From Acaudatibacter sp035532115 (lineage in GTDB: Bacteria; Pseudomonadota; Alphaproteobacteria; Caulobacterales; Caulobacteraceae): DNA of 64,000 bases. The notes beneath the pieces were generated by a model, which worked only from the letters and a program-made list of their open reading frames with translations, was not told where the DNA came from and ran no database searches. Shown in pieces: positions 42,253-51,139 of this stretch. The translations under genes were made by a program, and so were the position numbers. Numbering within the stretch: position 1 is the stretch's first letter; each line of letters begins with the position of its first letter. Location of the stretch: contig DATKRO010000104.1 of the NCBI GenBank assembly GCA_035532115.1, positions 88,226 to 152,225 of the forward strand, written 5' to 3'.

Positions 42253-43575
42253 ATGAGCGATGGATCGGTCGACCTGACGAGTGCGCGCGAGGCGGCCTAC
42301 GCGGTTCCGCTGGAGGAGCTCAACCCGGCCGAGCCGGCGCTCTTCCAGGCCGACGCCATGTGGCCCTGTTTCGAGCGCCTGCGCCGCGAGGATCCGGTAC
42401 ATTTCACGCCGGAGGGGGACTCTGAGGCCCACTGGTCGATCACCCGCTACAACGACATCATGGCCGTCGACACCAACCATGAGGCGTTCTCGTCGGCGGA
42501 CGGCATCACCTTGCCCCCCAGCGCGGCCGCGGTGGCGCGGATGGAGGCGGAGGGCGGCGGTCCATCGCCGGACAGCCCCTTCACCGACGCCAAGGATCCG
42601 GACCGCGGGTTGCCGATGTTCATCGCCATGGACCCGCCCAAGCACGACGTGCAGCGCAAGACCGTCAGCCCCGCCGTCTCGCCGGCGGGCCTCGCGCTCA
42701 TGGAGCCGCTCATCCGCGAGCGCGCCGGCGCCATCCTCGACTCGCTGCCCGTCGGCGAGGCCTTCGACTGGGTCGACAAGGTGTCGATGGAGCTGACGGC
42801 GATGACGCTGGCGACGCTCTTCGGCATCCCCCAGCAGGATCGCCGCCGGCTCACCCGCTGGTCCGACGTGGTCATGGCCCAGCCCGGCCACGGCGGCGTC
42901 GAGAGCTGGGAGCAGAAGCAGAAGGAGATGTTCGAGTACGGCAGCTACTTCCTGCGGCTCTGGAACGAGCGCGTGAACGGCGAGCCGACGGGGGACCTCA
43001 TCTCCATGCTCGCGCACGGTCCCGAGACCCGCGGCATGAACCAGTTCGAATACCTGGGCAACGTCATCCTGCTCACCATCGGCGGCAACGACACCACGCG
43101 CAATACGATCAGCGGCAGCGTCTATGCGCTCAACAAGTTCCCGGACCAGTATCGCAAGCTGCGCGCCGACCCGTCCCTGATCCCCTCCATGGTCAGCGAG
43201 ACCATCCGCTGGCAGACGCCGCTGGCGCACATGCGCCGGAGGGCGAGCGCGGACATCGAGTTCGGCGGCAGGCAGATGCGCAAGGGCGACAATGTCGTCA
43301 TGTGGTACGTCTCGGGCAATCGCGACGAGACGGTGATCGAGCGGCCGAACGACTACATCGTCGACCGGCCGCGGGCGCGCCAGCACCTGTCGTTCGGCTT
43401 CGGCATCCATCGCTGCGTCGGAAACCGCCTGGCCGAGCTGCAGCTGCGGGTGGTCTGGGAAGAGATCCTGAAACGCTTCGACGACATCCAGCTGCTCGAG
43501 GAGCCCAGACGAACCTACTCCGCCTTCGTGAAGGGCTACGAGACCATGAAGGTGCTGATCCCCGCGCGCCGCTGA
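42253..43575 (+). CDS. Cytochrome P450 of the CYP153 family (terminal alkane/fatty acid hydroxylase)
   Basis: A 440-residue soluble class I P450. MFIAMDPPKHDVQRKTVSP, the I-helix GGNDTTRN, the ExxR in SETIRWQTPLAHMRR, VVMWYVSGNRDE and the haem loop HLSFGFGIHRCVGNRLAELQ closely match CYP153A alkane omega-hydroxylases. These oxidise the terminal carbon of medium-chain alkanes or fatty acids using a ferredoxin and its reductase; such a pair is at 17.9-19.5 kb. AAGGAGG lies 8 bases before the ATG at 42253. It is flanked by hairpin repeats and the intron, which suggests gain or rearrangement. Confidence 0.92.
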   Translation: MSDGSVDLTSAREAAYAVPLEELNPAEPALFQADAMWPCFERLRREDPVHFTPEGDSEAHWSITRYNDIMAVDTNHEAFSSADGITLPPSAAAVARMEAEGGGPSPDSPFTDAKDPDRGLPMFIAMDPPKHDVQRKTVSPAVSPAGLALMEPLIRERAGAILDSLPVGEAFDWVDKVSMELTAMTLATLFGIPQQDRRRLTRWSDVVMAQPGHGGVESWEQKQKEMFEYGSYFLRLWNERVNGEPTGDLISMLAHGPETRGMNQFEYLGNVILLTIGGNDTTRNTISGSVYALNKFPDQYRKLRADPSLIPSMVSETIRWQTPLAHMRRRASADIEFGGRQMRKGDNVVMWYVSGNRDETVIERPNDYIVDRPRARQHLSFGFGIHRCVGNRLAELQLRVVWEEILKRFDDIQLLEEPRRTYSAFVKGYETMKVLIPARR

Positions 43576-43581
43576 ACCGGC

Positions 43582-43602
43582 CCGGCTCGGCCGCAGAGCC
43601 GG
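43582..43602 (+). terminator. Hairpin after CYP153
   Basis: A perfect 7-bp stem (CCGGCTC/GAGCCGG, 7-base loop) begins 7 bases after the P450 stop and is followed by AGTTTG. A weak rho-independent terminator is likely. Confidence 0.5.
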
Positions 43603-43642
43603 AGTTTGCGCCATGGGTATCCTGTCGAGGAAAAGCGGGACA

Positions 43643-43677
43643 CGCATTGGTTTCGCGCCGACCGGCGCCTCGGAGTG
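43643..43677. repeat. Right copy of the hairpin repeat flanking CYP153
   Basis: GGACACGCATTGGTTTCGCG then CCGACCGGCGCC; the same orientation and core as 42136-42180 but without the intron next to it. The similarity stops at GGACACGC, exactly where the intron begins in the left copy. Confidence 0.55.
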
Positions 43678-43714
43678 CCGGTGGCTTTGTGTCCTGACTT
43701 CCGTCCCGACTTCC

Positions 43715-45562
43715 CTACCCCTCCCGCGTCTGCCGGCGCCAGAGCGTGGCGTAGTCGCCGCCGGCAGCGATGAGGCTGGCGTGATCGCCGCGCTCGACGA
43801 TGCGGCCGCGCCGGATCACCAGGATCTGATCGGCGTCGACGATGGTGGAGAGGCGGTGGGCGACCACGAGCGTGGTCCTGCCGGCGCGCACCTTGCGCAA
43901 GGTCGCCTGGATCTGCGCCTCGGTGGGGCCGTCGAGGGCGCTGGTGGCCTCGTCCAGCACCAGCAGGCGCGGGTTGGCCAGGAGGGCGCGGGCGAGCCCC
44001 ACCCGCTGGCGCTCGCCGCCCGAGAGCTTCAGGCCGCGCTCGCCGACGCGGGTCTCCAGCTTGTAGGGCAGAGCCTCGGCGAAGCCGGCGAGTTCGGCCG
44101 CCCGCAGCGCCGCCCAGACGTCGGCCTCGTCCGCGCCGGGCCTTGCGAAGGCGATGTTGGCCAGGAGCGTATCGTTGAACAGCGCCACGTCCTGCGGCAC
44201 CAGGGCCACGCTCTGGCGGATCGAGGCCTGGCTCACCGCGCGCAGATCGGCGCCGTCGATGATCACGCGCCCGCCCTGCGGATCGAGCAGGCGAAGCGTC
44301 AGGCGCACGATGGTGGTCTTGCCGCCGCCGGAGGGGCCGACCAGCGCCGTCGTCGAGCCCGGCGCGACCCGGAAGCTCACCTCCTCCAGACCCGTGGCGC
44401 GGGCGCCATGGCGAAAGCCGACGCGCTCGAACGCGAGTTCGGCGCCGGCGCGCGCGCCTGGCGGCAGATCGCGCGCGCCGGGCGCGTCGACGATCTCGGG
44501 CAGGATGGCGCGCAGCTCGAGCATCTGCTCCATGTCGATGAAGGCCTGGCGGATCTCGCGATAGTTCGCCCCCAGCATGCCGAGGGGCGCATAGACGGTC
44601 TGCAGGATCAGGATGCAGGCGGTGATCGCGCCGGCGCTCATGGCGTGGTGGACCACTTCCCAGCCGGCCAGGAACACCACCAGGCACAGACCCAGGCTCA
44701 GCACCACCGACTGCAGCGCATTGAGGAGCTGCAGCGACGTGTTCGCCTTCACCGCCGCCGAGGCGTAGTCGCCCAGCGCCCGCTCGTATTGCGAGACGAT
44801 CCGATCTTCCGAGCCGAAGGCCTTGATGGTCTCGTAGTTCATCAGGGCGTCGACCGCGAGGCCCGCGGCCTCGCTGTCGGCGGCGTTCAGCGCCCGCCGA
44901 TGGTGGATGCGCCAGTTGGAGATGGCGATGGTGACGCCGGCGTAGAGCGCGATGGTGGCGACGGTCACGGCCGCGAGCAGGCCGTAGTAGCGGCTTGCCA
45001 TCACGTAGGAGGCCATGGCCAGCTCGAACACGGTGGGGCCGAGATTGAAGACGACGCTGCGCAGCAAGGTGTCGGTGGAGCGCGCGCCGCGATCGATGAT
45101 CCGCGCCAGCGCGCCGGTGTGCTTGCCCTGGTGGAAGTTCAGCGACAGCGACAGCGAATGGGCGAAGGTCTCGCGCGCCGAGCGCGCCAGGGCCTGCTGC
45201 GACACCGGCGTGAAGATGGAATCGCGCACCAGCGGCGTGGCGCTGGAGATGAACCTCAGCGCGACCCAGCCGGCGGCCAGGCCGGCGAACACCGCGAACA
45301 GCGTCGCCGCGGTCCCACGGCCGCGGCTGACGGCGTCGATGGCCTCGCCGATCAGCACCGGGGCATAGACGCCCGTCCACTTGCCGATCAGCACCAGACC
45401 CAGCGCCACCGAGAGCCGCGCCGGCAGGCCCTGCGCCTTGGAGCGCAGCACCAGCCGGACGAGCTCGGCCATCGAGTCCCAGAAGCTGAACTTCGCCGGC
45501 GTGACGGCGACGGGGCCGGCGGCGGCCATGCGGCGGCCGCGCCCGCCGCCCGCCAGGCTCAT
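43715..45562 (-). CDS. ABC transporter of the Atm1/HMT1 type
   Basis: A 615-residue half-transporter. Transmembrane features include FHQGKHTGALARIIDRGARS and LMNYETIKAFGSEDRIVSQY, which are signatures of mitochondrial Atm1/bacterial homologues that export glutathione-linked sulfur or metal conjugates. The ATPase has Walker A VGPSGGGKTTIV, LVPQDVALFNDTL, LSGGERQRVGLARAL, VLDEATSALD and VVAHRLSTI. Its ATG overlaps the stop of the lipoprotein gene upstream by 4 bases, so the two are coupled. Confidence 0.92.
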   Translation of the reverse strand: MSLAGGGRGRRMAAAGPVAVTPAKFSFWDSMAELVRLVLRSKAQGLPARLSVALGLVLIGKWTGVYAPVLIGEAIDAVSRGRGTAATLFAVFAGLAAGWVALRFISSATPLVRDSIFTPVSQQALARSARETFAHSLSLSLNFHQGKHTGALARIIDRGARSTDTLLRSVVFNLGPTVFELAMASYVMASRYYGLLAAVTVATIALYAGVTIAISNWRIHHRRALNAADSEAAGLAVDALMNYETIKAFGSEDRIVSQYERALGDYASAAVKANTSLQLLNALQSVVLSLGLCLVVFLAGWEVVHHAMSAGAITACILILQTVYAPLGMLGANYREIRQAFIDMEQMLELRAILPEIVDAPGARDLPPGARAGAELAFERVGFRHGARATGLEEVSFRVAPGSTTALVGPSGGGKTTIVRLTLRLLDPQGGRVIIDGADLRAVSQASIRQSVALVPQDVALFNDTLLANIAFARPGADEADVWAALRAAELAGFAEALPYKLETRVGERGLKLSGGERQRVGLARALLANPRLLVLDEATSALDGPTEAQIQATLRKVRAGRTTLVVAHRLSTIVDADQILVIRRGRIVERGDHASLIAAGGDYATLWRRQTREG

Positions 45563-46365
45563 GGCGCGCTCGCCTGCGGCGCGAGCACGAGGGTGGTCTG
45601 TTCGCCGCCGCCGGGCGTCAGCCAGTCGATGCGCCAGCCCAGGGCCGTGCGGGTCGCCTGGAAGGGCGCGCGCGCGAGCGGCGCCGGACGCCTCGTCGAG
45701 GCGTCGAGCCTGATCTCGCCGCGAGCGCCGGCGAGGTCGAACTCGTGGCGCCCGGCCGCCAGCGGCTGATTGAGGACGAGCACGAAATGGCCGCTGGCGT
45801 CGGCGCTGGCCCGGCCGCGCTCGATCCCGTCGACGCGCAGGCTCACCGCGTCCCCGGGCGCCGCCCTGCCCGAGAGCGTTGCGGCCCCGGCCTCGTCGCA
45901 ATCGAGCGCGGTGGCGGCCAGTCCAGAACCGCGCCCGCCCAGCACCTCGCTGCCGCCGCCGGCGCGCAGGCGCGCCGCGGTTCCGTCCGGCGCCAGGAAC
46001 AGATAGCCCTTGGCCTGGATCACCCGCCCGTGGTCCCACACCGAGAGCCCGAAGAGCCGCGCCCGCGCCGCGGCGGGCGCCGTCGCCCTCCAGGCGCCGC
46101 CGGCGTCGGCGACGGCGAGCTCGGTTTCCCCGCCCGGGGTCGCGAGCCGCACCCGGGCGCGCGGGCTGGCGCTGCCGAAGAGCTCGATCCGGCCGCCCGG
46201 CGCCGCACCCAGCCGCAGCACTTCGGGAGGCGCCACGTAGCCGGATTCGCCCGCGTCCGTCTCGGCCGCGGCGCGGGCGGCGGGGCCTGCCTGGCGCCCG
46301 CACCCGGCCAGGACCGAGAGAGCGGCGAGGCCCAGGGCGATGGCGGGGAAGCTGGTGGGTTGCAA
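45559..46365 (-). CDS. Putative lipoprotein with two Ig-like/carbohydrate-type beta domains
   Basis: From a TTG at 46365 (GGAG 9 bases upstream) the protein is 268 residues with a signal peptide and lipobox LSVLAGC. An ATG at 46497 would add 44 charged residues in front of it and so is less likely. Repeated beta-type segments appear (RIELFGSASPRARVRLATPG, ATLSGRAAPGDAVSLRVDG), as in Ig-like modules. It is coupled to the Atm1-type ABC gene. Function unknown. Confidence 0.65.
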   Translation of the reverse strand: MQPTSFPAIALGLAALSVLAGCGRQAGPAARAAAETDAGESGYVAPPEVLRLGAAPGGRIELFGSASPRARVRLATPGGETELAVADAGGAWRATAPAAARARLFGLSVWDHGRVIQAKGYLFLAPDGTAARLRAGGGSEVLGGRGSGLAATALDCDEAGAATLSGRAAPGDAVSLRVDGIERGRASADASGHFVLVLNQPLAAGRHEFDLAGARGEIRLDASTRRPAPLARAPFQATRTALGWRIDWLTPGGGEQTTLVLAPQASAP

Positions 46366-46564
46366 CCGGCGCGGCTCCGTCGGATTATCCTCGTCATTGA
46401 ATCGCCGGCGCGTGCGTCCAGCGGGTTCGGGCGGGGCGGCGCGATCGGGCGCTCCCTCCGGTCCGCCAGACTTAAGGGTCTGCGAGGCGAAGGTCACGCG
46501 CTCCGGCGCCCGACGGCGCCTCCGGGCGGCGGGACGCGCCCTTCATTCCTGGACGGGGACGCGA

Positions 46565-47161
46565 ATGGCGAGCCAGCGGCTGGAGTCGGTGTGCGTCTAC
46601 TGCGCCTCCTCCAGCGCCGCCGATCCCGACTTCCTGAGCGCGGCGGCCGCCTTGGGCCGGAGTCTCGCCGACGCGGGCCTGCGGCTGGTCTATGGCGGCG
46701 GCGGCCTGGGCCTGATGGGCGCCTGCGCCCGGGCCGCGCACGAGCGCGGCGGTCGCGTCCTGGGGGTGATTCCGCACTTCCTCACCGCGCGCGAGCGGCC
46801 GCTCGCGCGGGTGGAGACGGTGATCGTCGCCTCCATGCACGAGCGCAAGCTGCGCATGTTCGACGAGGCGGACGCCTTCGCCATCCTCCCCGGCGGCATC
46901 GGCACGCTGGAGGAGGTGATCGAGATCCTCTCCTGGCGGCGTCTGGGACTGCACGCCAAACCGATCGTCTTCCTGAACGCCAAGGGCTTCTGGAACCCGC
47001 TCTTCGAGGTGTTCGAACATATATTGGCCCAGGATCTGGCCCCTTCCGAGTTCCGCGACTGCTGGCGCGCGGTCGAAGACGTCGGCGAACTTCTGCCGGC
47101 CTTGCGCGCCATGCCGACCCTGGCCTTCATGACCCCTCCCGGAGTCGAGGAGATGACCTGA
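46565..47161 (+). CDS. LOG family protein (cytokinin riboside 5'-monophosphate phosphoribohydrolase-like)
   Basis: A 198-residue Rossmann protein with SVCVYCASSSAADPDFL, LVYGGGGLGLMGACARAA, MHERKLRMFDEADAFAILPGGIGTLEEVIEIL; the PGGxGTxxE active-site motif defines the family. It splits nucleoside monophosphates into base and ribose 5-phosphate. In bacteria it is often called a TIGR00730 Rossmann protein. ATG at 46565. Confidence 0.93.
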   Translation: MASQRLESVCVYCASSSAADPDFLSAAAALGRSLADAGLRLVYGGGGLGLMGACARAAHERGGRVLGVIPHFLTARERPLARVETVIVASMHERKLRMFDEADAFAILPGGIGTLEEVIEILSWRRLGLHAKPIVFLNAKGFWNPLFEVFEHILAQDLAPSEFRDCWRAVEDVGELLPALRAMPTLAFMTPPGVEEMT

Positions 47162-47240
47162 CCGGCGCAGGATCGACGCGCCGGGTTTTGCGTTATGCTC
47201 GGATCGGGCGCGTGCGCGCCGCCTCCATGGAGAGAGCAGC

Positions 47241-47630
47241 ATGAACAAGACCACCCTTGGCCTCATGGGCGCGATCTCGTCGCTCGTCGCCCTGCCCGCG
47301 AGCGGGGCGTCCGCTGCGCCGAGCCAGCCGGACCTCGCCCCGGCGACGTCCTATGCCGATCTGCTGCAGCCCATCCCCAATGCCGTCGAACGCCTCAGGA
47401 CCGCCAATGAACGCGAGGCGCAGGCGGCGCAGGGCGCCCAACTGACGCAGGTGCAGTATCAACGCCGCTGGGTGAGGCGCCGGCGCTGGGACCGCTATCA
47501 TCACCGCTGGGTCTACTACCGCGCGCTGAGCCTGTTCGCGCCGTTCGTCGCGCCTCCCTACTACTATCACCATCACCACCATCATCATCATCACCATCAC
47601 CATCACCACCATCATTCGTTCTATCCCTGA
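47241..47630 (+). CDS. Secreted protein with a 16-residue poly-histidine tail
   Basis: A 129-residue protein with an N-terminal signal peptide (MNKTTLGLMGAISSLVALPA to ASA). The middle is basic and aromatic (RRWVRRRRWDRYHHRWVYYR). The end is APPYYY, 16 consecutive His, then SFYP and stop. The His are encoded by mixed CAC/CAT codons, so it is not a simple trinucleotide expansion. It should be periplasmic and could bind nickel, zinc or copper; no family function is known to me. AGAGAGCAGC precedes the ATG. Confidence 0.75.
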   Translation: MNKTTLGLMGAISSLVALPASGASAAPSQPDLAPATSYADLLQPIPNAVERLRTANEREAQAAQGAQLTQVQYQRRWVRRRRWDRYHHRWVYYRALSLFAPFVAPPYYYHHHHHHHHHHHHHHHHSFYP

Positions 47631-47688
47631 CGGCAGGATGGGTCCGGGCGCGGCGCCCGCGACGGCGTAGCCCAAAGGAGCGGCGGCG

Positions 47689-48591
47689 CTACGCCAGGCC
47701 GGCCTGGCGCCTGGCCGCGGTGAGGGTATTCTGCAGCAGGCAGGCCACCGTCATCAGCCCCACGCCGCCCGGCACCGGCGTGATCCAGCCGGCCACCTTG
47801 GCCGCCTCGGCGAAGGCGACGTCGCCCACCACCTTGGTCTTGCCGGCGGCGGCCTTGACGGGGTCGCGGAACGGCACGCGGTTGACGCCGACGTCGATCA
47901 CCGTGGCGCCGGGTTTGATCCAGTCGCCCCGGATCATCTGCGGCCGGCCGATGGCGGCGACGAGGATGTCGGCCTCGCGGCACCGCGCCGCGAGGTCGCG
48001 CGTCCTGGAGTGGGCGATGGTGACGGTGCAGTCGGCGCCCAGCAGCAGCTGCGCCATCGGCCGGCCCACCAGCACCGAGCGGCCGACCACCAGGGCGCGC
48101 GCCCCCGCCAGATCGCCAAGGGTATGGCGCAGCATGATCATGCAGCCGAGCGGCGTGCACGGCGTCAGCGCCGGCAGGCCGCTGGCCAGCCGCCCGGCGC
48201 TCGCCACCGTCAAGCCGTCGACGTCCTTGTCCGCATCGAGCGTCTCCAGCACCCGACGTTCGTCGATGGGCCGCGGCAGAGGCAGCTGCACCAGGATGCC
48301 GTGGATCGCCGGATCGGCGTTCAGCCGGCGCACCAGGTCGAGCAGGTCGGCTTCGGCGGCGCCGGCGGCGAGGCGATGGGTGACCGAGTGCATGCCGGCG
48401 GCGCGGCTCTGCTCGCCCTTGCTGCGCACGTAGATCTGGCTGGCGGGATCGTCGCCCACCAGGATCACCGCCAGGCCCGGCGTCAGGCCGTGCTCGCGGC
48501 CGAGCCGCGCCACCTCCTCGGCGACCTTGGCCGTCAGCGCCGCCGCCAGCGGCCTGCCGTCGATGATGCCAGCCTGCGCCATGTTGCTCAC
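47689..48591 (-). CDS. folD: Bifunctional methylenetetrahydrofolate dehydrogenase/cyclohydrolase FolD
   Basis: A 300-residue enzyme that interconverts methylene-, methenyl- and formyl-tetrahydrofolate with NADP. It has PGLAVILVGDDPASQIYVRSKG (active-site Tyr and Lys), GILVQLPLPRPID, KDVDGLTVASAGRL, TPCTPLGCMIML, VVGRSVLVGRPMAQLLL and PVPGGVGLMTVACLLQN. Single gene, minus strand. Confidence 0.96.
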   Translation of the reverse strand: MSNMAQAGIIDGRPLAAALTAKVAEEVARLGREHGLTPGLAVILVGDDPASQIYVRSKGEQSRAAGMHSVTHRLAAGAAEADLLDLVRRLNADPAIHGILVQLPLPRPIDERRVLETLDADKDVDGLTVASAGRLASGLPALTPCTPLGCMIMLRHTLGDLAGARALVVGRSVLVGRPMAQLLLGADCTVTIAHSRTRDLAARCREADILVAAIGRPQMIRGDWIKPGATVIDVGVNRVPFRDPVKAAAGKTKVVGDVAFAEAAKVAGWITPVPGGVGLMTVACLLQNTLTAARRQAGLA

Positions 48592-48691
48592 CCGCTCCTC
48601 GGCGCGCCCCTAAACGTCGCGGCCGGCGCGCGCAATCGCCGCCTCGCCTGACTCGGCCAAGCTGGCGAGGCCCGGCCCGGCGCTCCCGGGC

Positions 48692-49705
48692 TCAGTCGGC
48701 GCCGTGCAGGCTGCCGTAGGGATCGATCCGGCCGGCCTCGACGTCGGCGACGTCGATCTGCGGCTGATAGCCGATCCTGCCGTGGGCGCTGGCGCGCCAG
48801 GCGAGCACGATCTCGTCGCGCAGTTCGTCGGCGCCGGCGGCGAGGCGCGCGGCGGTGAAGGCGCGCCCGCGCGCCTCGCCGCCCTGGAAGGCGCCGGCCT
48901 TCTCCAGCTGGTAGAACGGGACCACCGCGGCCAGGTCGGCGCCGAGATAGGCGCCGACGCGCTGCTCGATCGGACAGCCGCAGTCCTGGAACGGGCGCAT
49001 CCGCTTCACCACCGCCGCCAGCGGAATCCAGGCGCGCACGTACGCCCCCTCCCAGGCGACGTGCACCTTCTCCTGGGTATAGCCCTGCGGATTGGGGAAC
49101 GGGCCCCAGCCGTTGTAGTGGATCGAGGCGTGCAGCGGCATGCTGCCGTCGCCCACGTAATGCGACAGGGCGCCGAGGTCGAGGCGGATCAGGCCTTCGC
49201 GCAGGGCGCGGTCGGCGGCGAGCCAGGCGCGATGCGCCGCATCGGGGCTGAGCCGGGCGCCGGCGTCGTCGGCCCGCCAATAGGCGAAGTCCTTGGCGAG
49301 CTGCTGCCAGTCCTCCACGATCGAATAGGGCAGATAGCCCATCTTCCAGCTGGTGGTTCCGCGCGCCCGCAGCGCCGTCTCGTAGGCCTCGCGGGTCGGC
49401 GGCAGGGCGCCGAGCAGCGGGCCTCCGGCGATGCGCCCGTCGTCGTCGCCGTCGACGAAGTGACCGGGGTCGCGGTCGGAATCGTGCGCCAGCCCGGCGT
49501 CGCGCGAGCGGTCGGGCTCGCGGCTGAGTTCGCCCAGAGCCTGGACCATGGCGGGACTGCGCAGGAAGGCCGGCAGCTGCGGCGGCAGGGCCAGGATCGC
49601 CGCGCGGCCGATCCAGCGATGGCCGGTCGAGCCCCACGCCAGCGCGGGCCCGCAGACGAGCAGAGCCAGCGCGCTCGCCAGCGCCGCCATGAAGCCGCCT
49701 CTCAT
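48692..49705 (-). CDS. S1/P1-type zinc nuclease
   Basis: A 337-residue secreted protein. A signal peptide ends at ALA, making the mature N-terminal Trp (WGSTGHRWIGRAA), whose amino group and carbonyl bind zinc in this family. LGALSHYVGDGSMPLHASIHYNGWGP carries the His and Asp zinc ligands. S1/P1 nucleases cut single-stranded nucleic acids and remove 3' phosphates. It is divergent from the 3D-domain protein. Confidence 0.85.
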   Translation of the reverse strand: MRGGFMAALASALALLVCGPALAWGSTGHRWIGRAAILALPPQLPAFLRSPAMVQALGELSREPDRSRDAGLAHDSDRDPGHFVDGDDDGRIAGGPLLGALPPTREAYETALRARGTTSWKMGYLPYSIVEDWQQLAKDFAYWRADDAGARLSPDAAHRAWLAADRALREGLIRLDLGALSHYVGDGSMPLHASIHYNGWGPFPNPQGYTQEKVHVAWEGAYVRAWIPLAAVVKRMRPFQDCGCPIEQRVGAYLGADLAAVVPFYQLEKAGAFQGGEARGRAFTAARLAAGADELRDEIVLAWRASAHGRIGYQPQIDVADVEAGRIDPYGSLHGAD

Positions 49706-49946
49706 GCCGCCTCCTCGATGGGATGGGCGGCCCGGGCGCGGGCGACCCGCGCCTCCGCCGCCGGATGCCGCGCCGGATCGGAGCCGCCCTCATGGGGCCT
49801 GCGCGCCCCGCCGACAAGCGCGGATGTCGGCGCCCGACGCGCGAAGCCTGCGCTCCGGGGTGCGGCAACGCTTCCGGTTGCGTCAATATTGCAACGCCTG
49901 TAAGGAATCGTCGTCGCACTCGACGAGAAACAACAAGGACCCGCTG

Positions 49947-50441
49947 ATGAAGCGCTTCCTCGGATGCCTCGCCACGCTGGCGCTGGCCTTTTCCGCCTCG
50001 GCGGCCAGCGCTGCGCCGGCTTCGCTCGACAACGATCCCATCGGCGCCCTCATCGGCCAGGCCATCACCAGCGCCCTGCAGCAGGCCGCGCCCGACTTCC
50101 TGCTGAAGGCGACGCTCTACCACGCCGGCGAGCCCGGCATGAGCGCCCGCGATTCGCTCGGCTGCAAGGTGGTGGCGATGCGCACCGCCGCCGTCGACGG
50201 GCGCAGGGTGCCGCGCCACACGGTGCTCTTCATCAAGCAGACGGTGGGGCTGCCGATGCCGGGCGGCGGGGTCTCGGACGGCTTCTGGTACGCCTCCGAC
50301 CTCGGGTCGGCGATCCATGCGGGCCGCATCGACCTCTTCACCGGCCAGGGCGCGGCCTCCATGGTTCCCCTGCTCAGCCTCAACCTCGCCACCCTCAGCG
50401 TCGTCGACGCCGGCACCTTCGCCGGCTGCCCGCCGCGCTGA
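49947..50441 (+). CDS. Secreted 3D-domain protein
   Basis: A 164-residue exported protein with a signal peptide to SAAPASL. The second half has VLFIKQTVGLPMPGGGVSDGFWYASDLGSAIHAGRIDLFTG, a 3D (three-Asp) domain as in MltA- and RlpA-like wall enzymes; the Asp residues in SDGF, SDLG and RIDLF are kept. A role in peptidoglycan turnover is an inference. The leader has TTGCGTCAATATTGCAA near 49876. Confidence 0.7.
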   Translation: MKRFLGCLATLALAFSASAASAAPASLDNDPIGALIGQAITSALQQAAPDFLLKATLYHAGEPGMSARDSLGCKVVAMRTAAVDGRRVPRHTVLFIKQTVGLPMPGGGVSDGFWYASDLGSAIHAGRIDLFTGQGAASMVPLLSLNLATLSVVDAGTFAGCPPR

Positions 50442-50599
50442 GCGGAGCCCCCGAGCACGCCTCACGGCGCTCGAACCTTCGAATGGGAGCGCGTCTCGCC
50501 GTCGGCCAGGACGCTCTCTTCACCCACCTGCCCGCCCATCCCGAGCCTGCGGGTCGCGTCCTTGCCATGACGCCGTGCAAGAGCGCGTCGGCGTGGTCG

Positions 50600-51013
50600 T
50601 CATGCCGTGGCGACCTTCCTTGGCCGCCCGCCCCTCCGGCCATTTTCGCGCGACGCCGCCGCCTTGGCGACGGTGCGCGATCGGCCGCCTTCGGCGCCAA
50701 GCTGGCGCGCCATCCAGCTTTTCGATCCGAATACGCCTTGCAGCAGCGCCGGCACATAGAGATCGGCGTCCAGGCGGGGCCAGTGCAAGCCGAGGCCGGC
50801 CGGGCTGATTTCGATATCCGCCAGATCGTCGGGCGAGGCGCCGGCCAGCCCCTCGGCAAGCCGCGTCGGGAAGGCCAGCTCGACCCCCGTGTCGAGGGCG
50901 ACGACGACGCGCGATCGGCGACGGTCGTAGCGCGCCGACACGGCATGGCCGGTCTCGCGCACCACTCCCATGCGCTTCTCCGCTAGCTTCAGCTCGTGCT
51001 CAGTGATCGCCAT
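50600..51013 (-). CDS. DUF2442 domain protein
   Basis: A 137-residue protein. VSARYDRRRSRVVVALDTGVELAFPTRLAEGL, DDLADIEISPAGLGLHWPRLDADLYVPALLQGVFG is the DUF2442 core; the C-terminus is basic (ENGRRGGRPRKVATA), suggesting nucleic acid binding. In many genomes such genes follow DUF4160 genes as a toxin-antitoxin-like pair. Here the DUF4160 gene upstream is broken and overlaps the start by 14 bases. Confidence 0.85.
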   Translation of the reverse strand: MAITEHELKLAEKRMGVVRETGHAVSARYDRRRSRVVVALDTGVELAFPTRLAEGLAGASPDDLADIEISPAGLGLHWPRLDADLYVPALLQGVFGSKSWMARQLGAEGGRSRTVAKAAASRENGRRGGRPRKVATA

Positions 51014-51139
51014 GTATCGTCCTCCATTCCGAGCACAGGGCGGTGATCATCGCCGCCAGCGCGTCCTCAATCCGGTTCAGCTCGGCCAGCCTGAACCCGT
51101 AACGACCCGCAGGCCGCCGATACGCAGGATGGTAGGCAC
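51000..51139 (-). pseudogene. DUF4160 remnant with internal deletion
   Basis: On the minus strand a GTG at 51139 begins VPTILRIGGLRVV, the normal DUF4160 start. The text then jumps, in another frame, to YGFRLAELNRIEDALA and ALCSEWRTIHGDH, the normal end. The central part (the PNDH-type and HVHV segments) is missing, so something near 100 bases was lost, with a frame change at about 51099. The product would be non-functional. Confidence 0.78.

Noticed and set aside
42085..43647. Minus-strand open frame opposite CYP153
   Set aside because: CYP153 is complete on the plus strand with its own ribosome binding site; the antisense frame is shadow sequence running through the flanking repeats.
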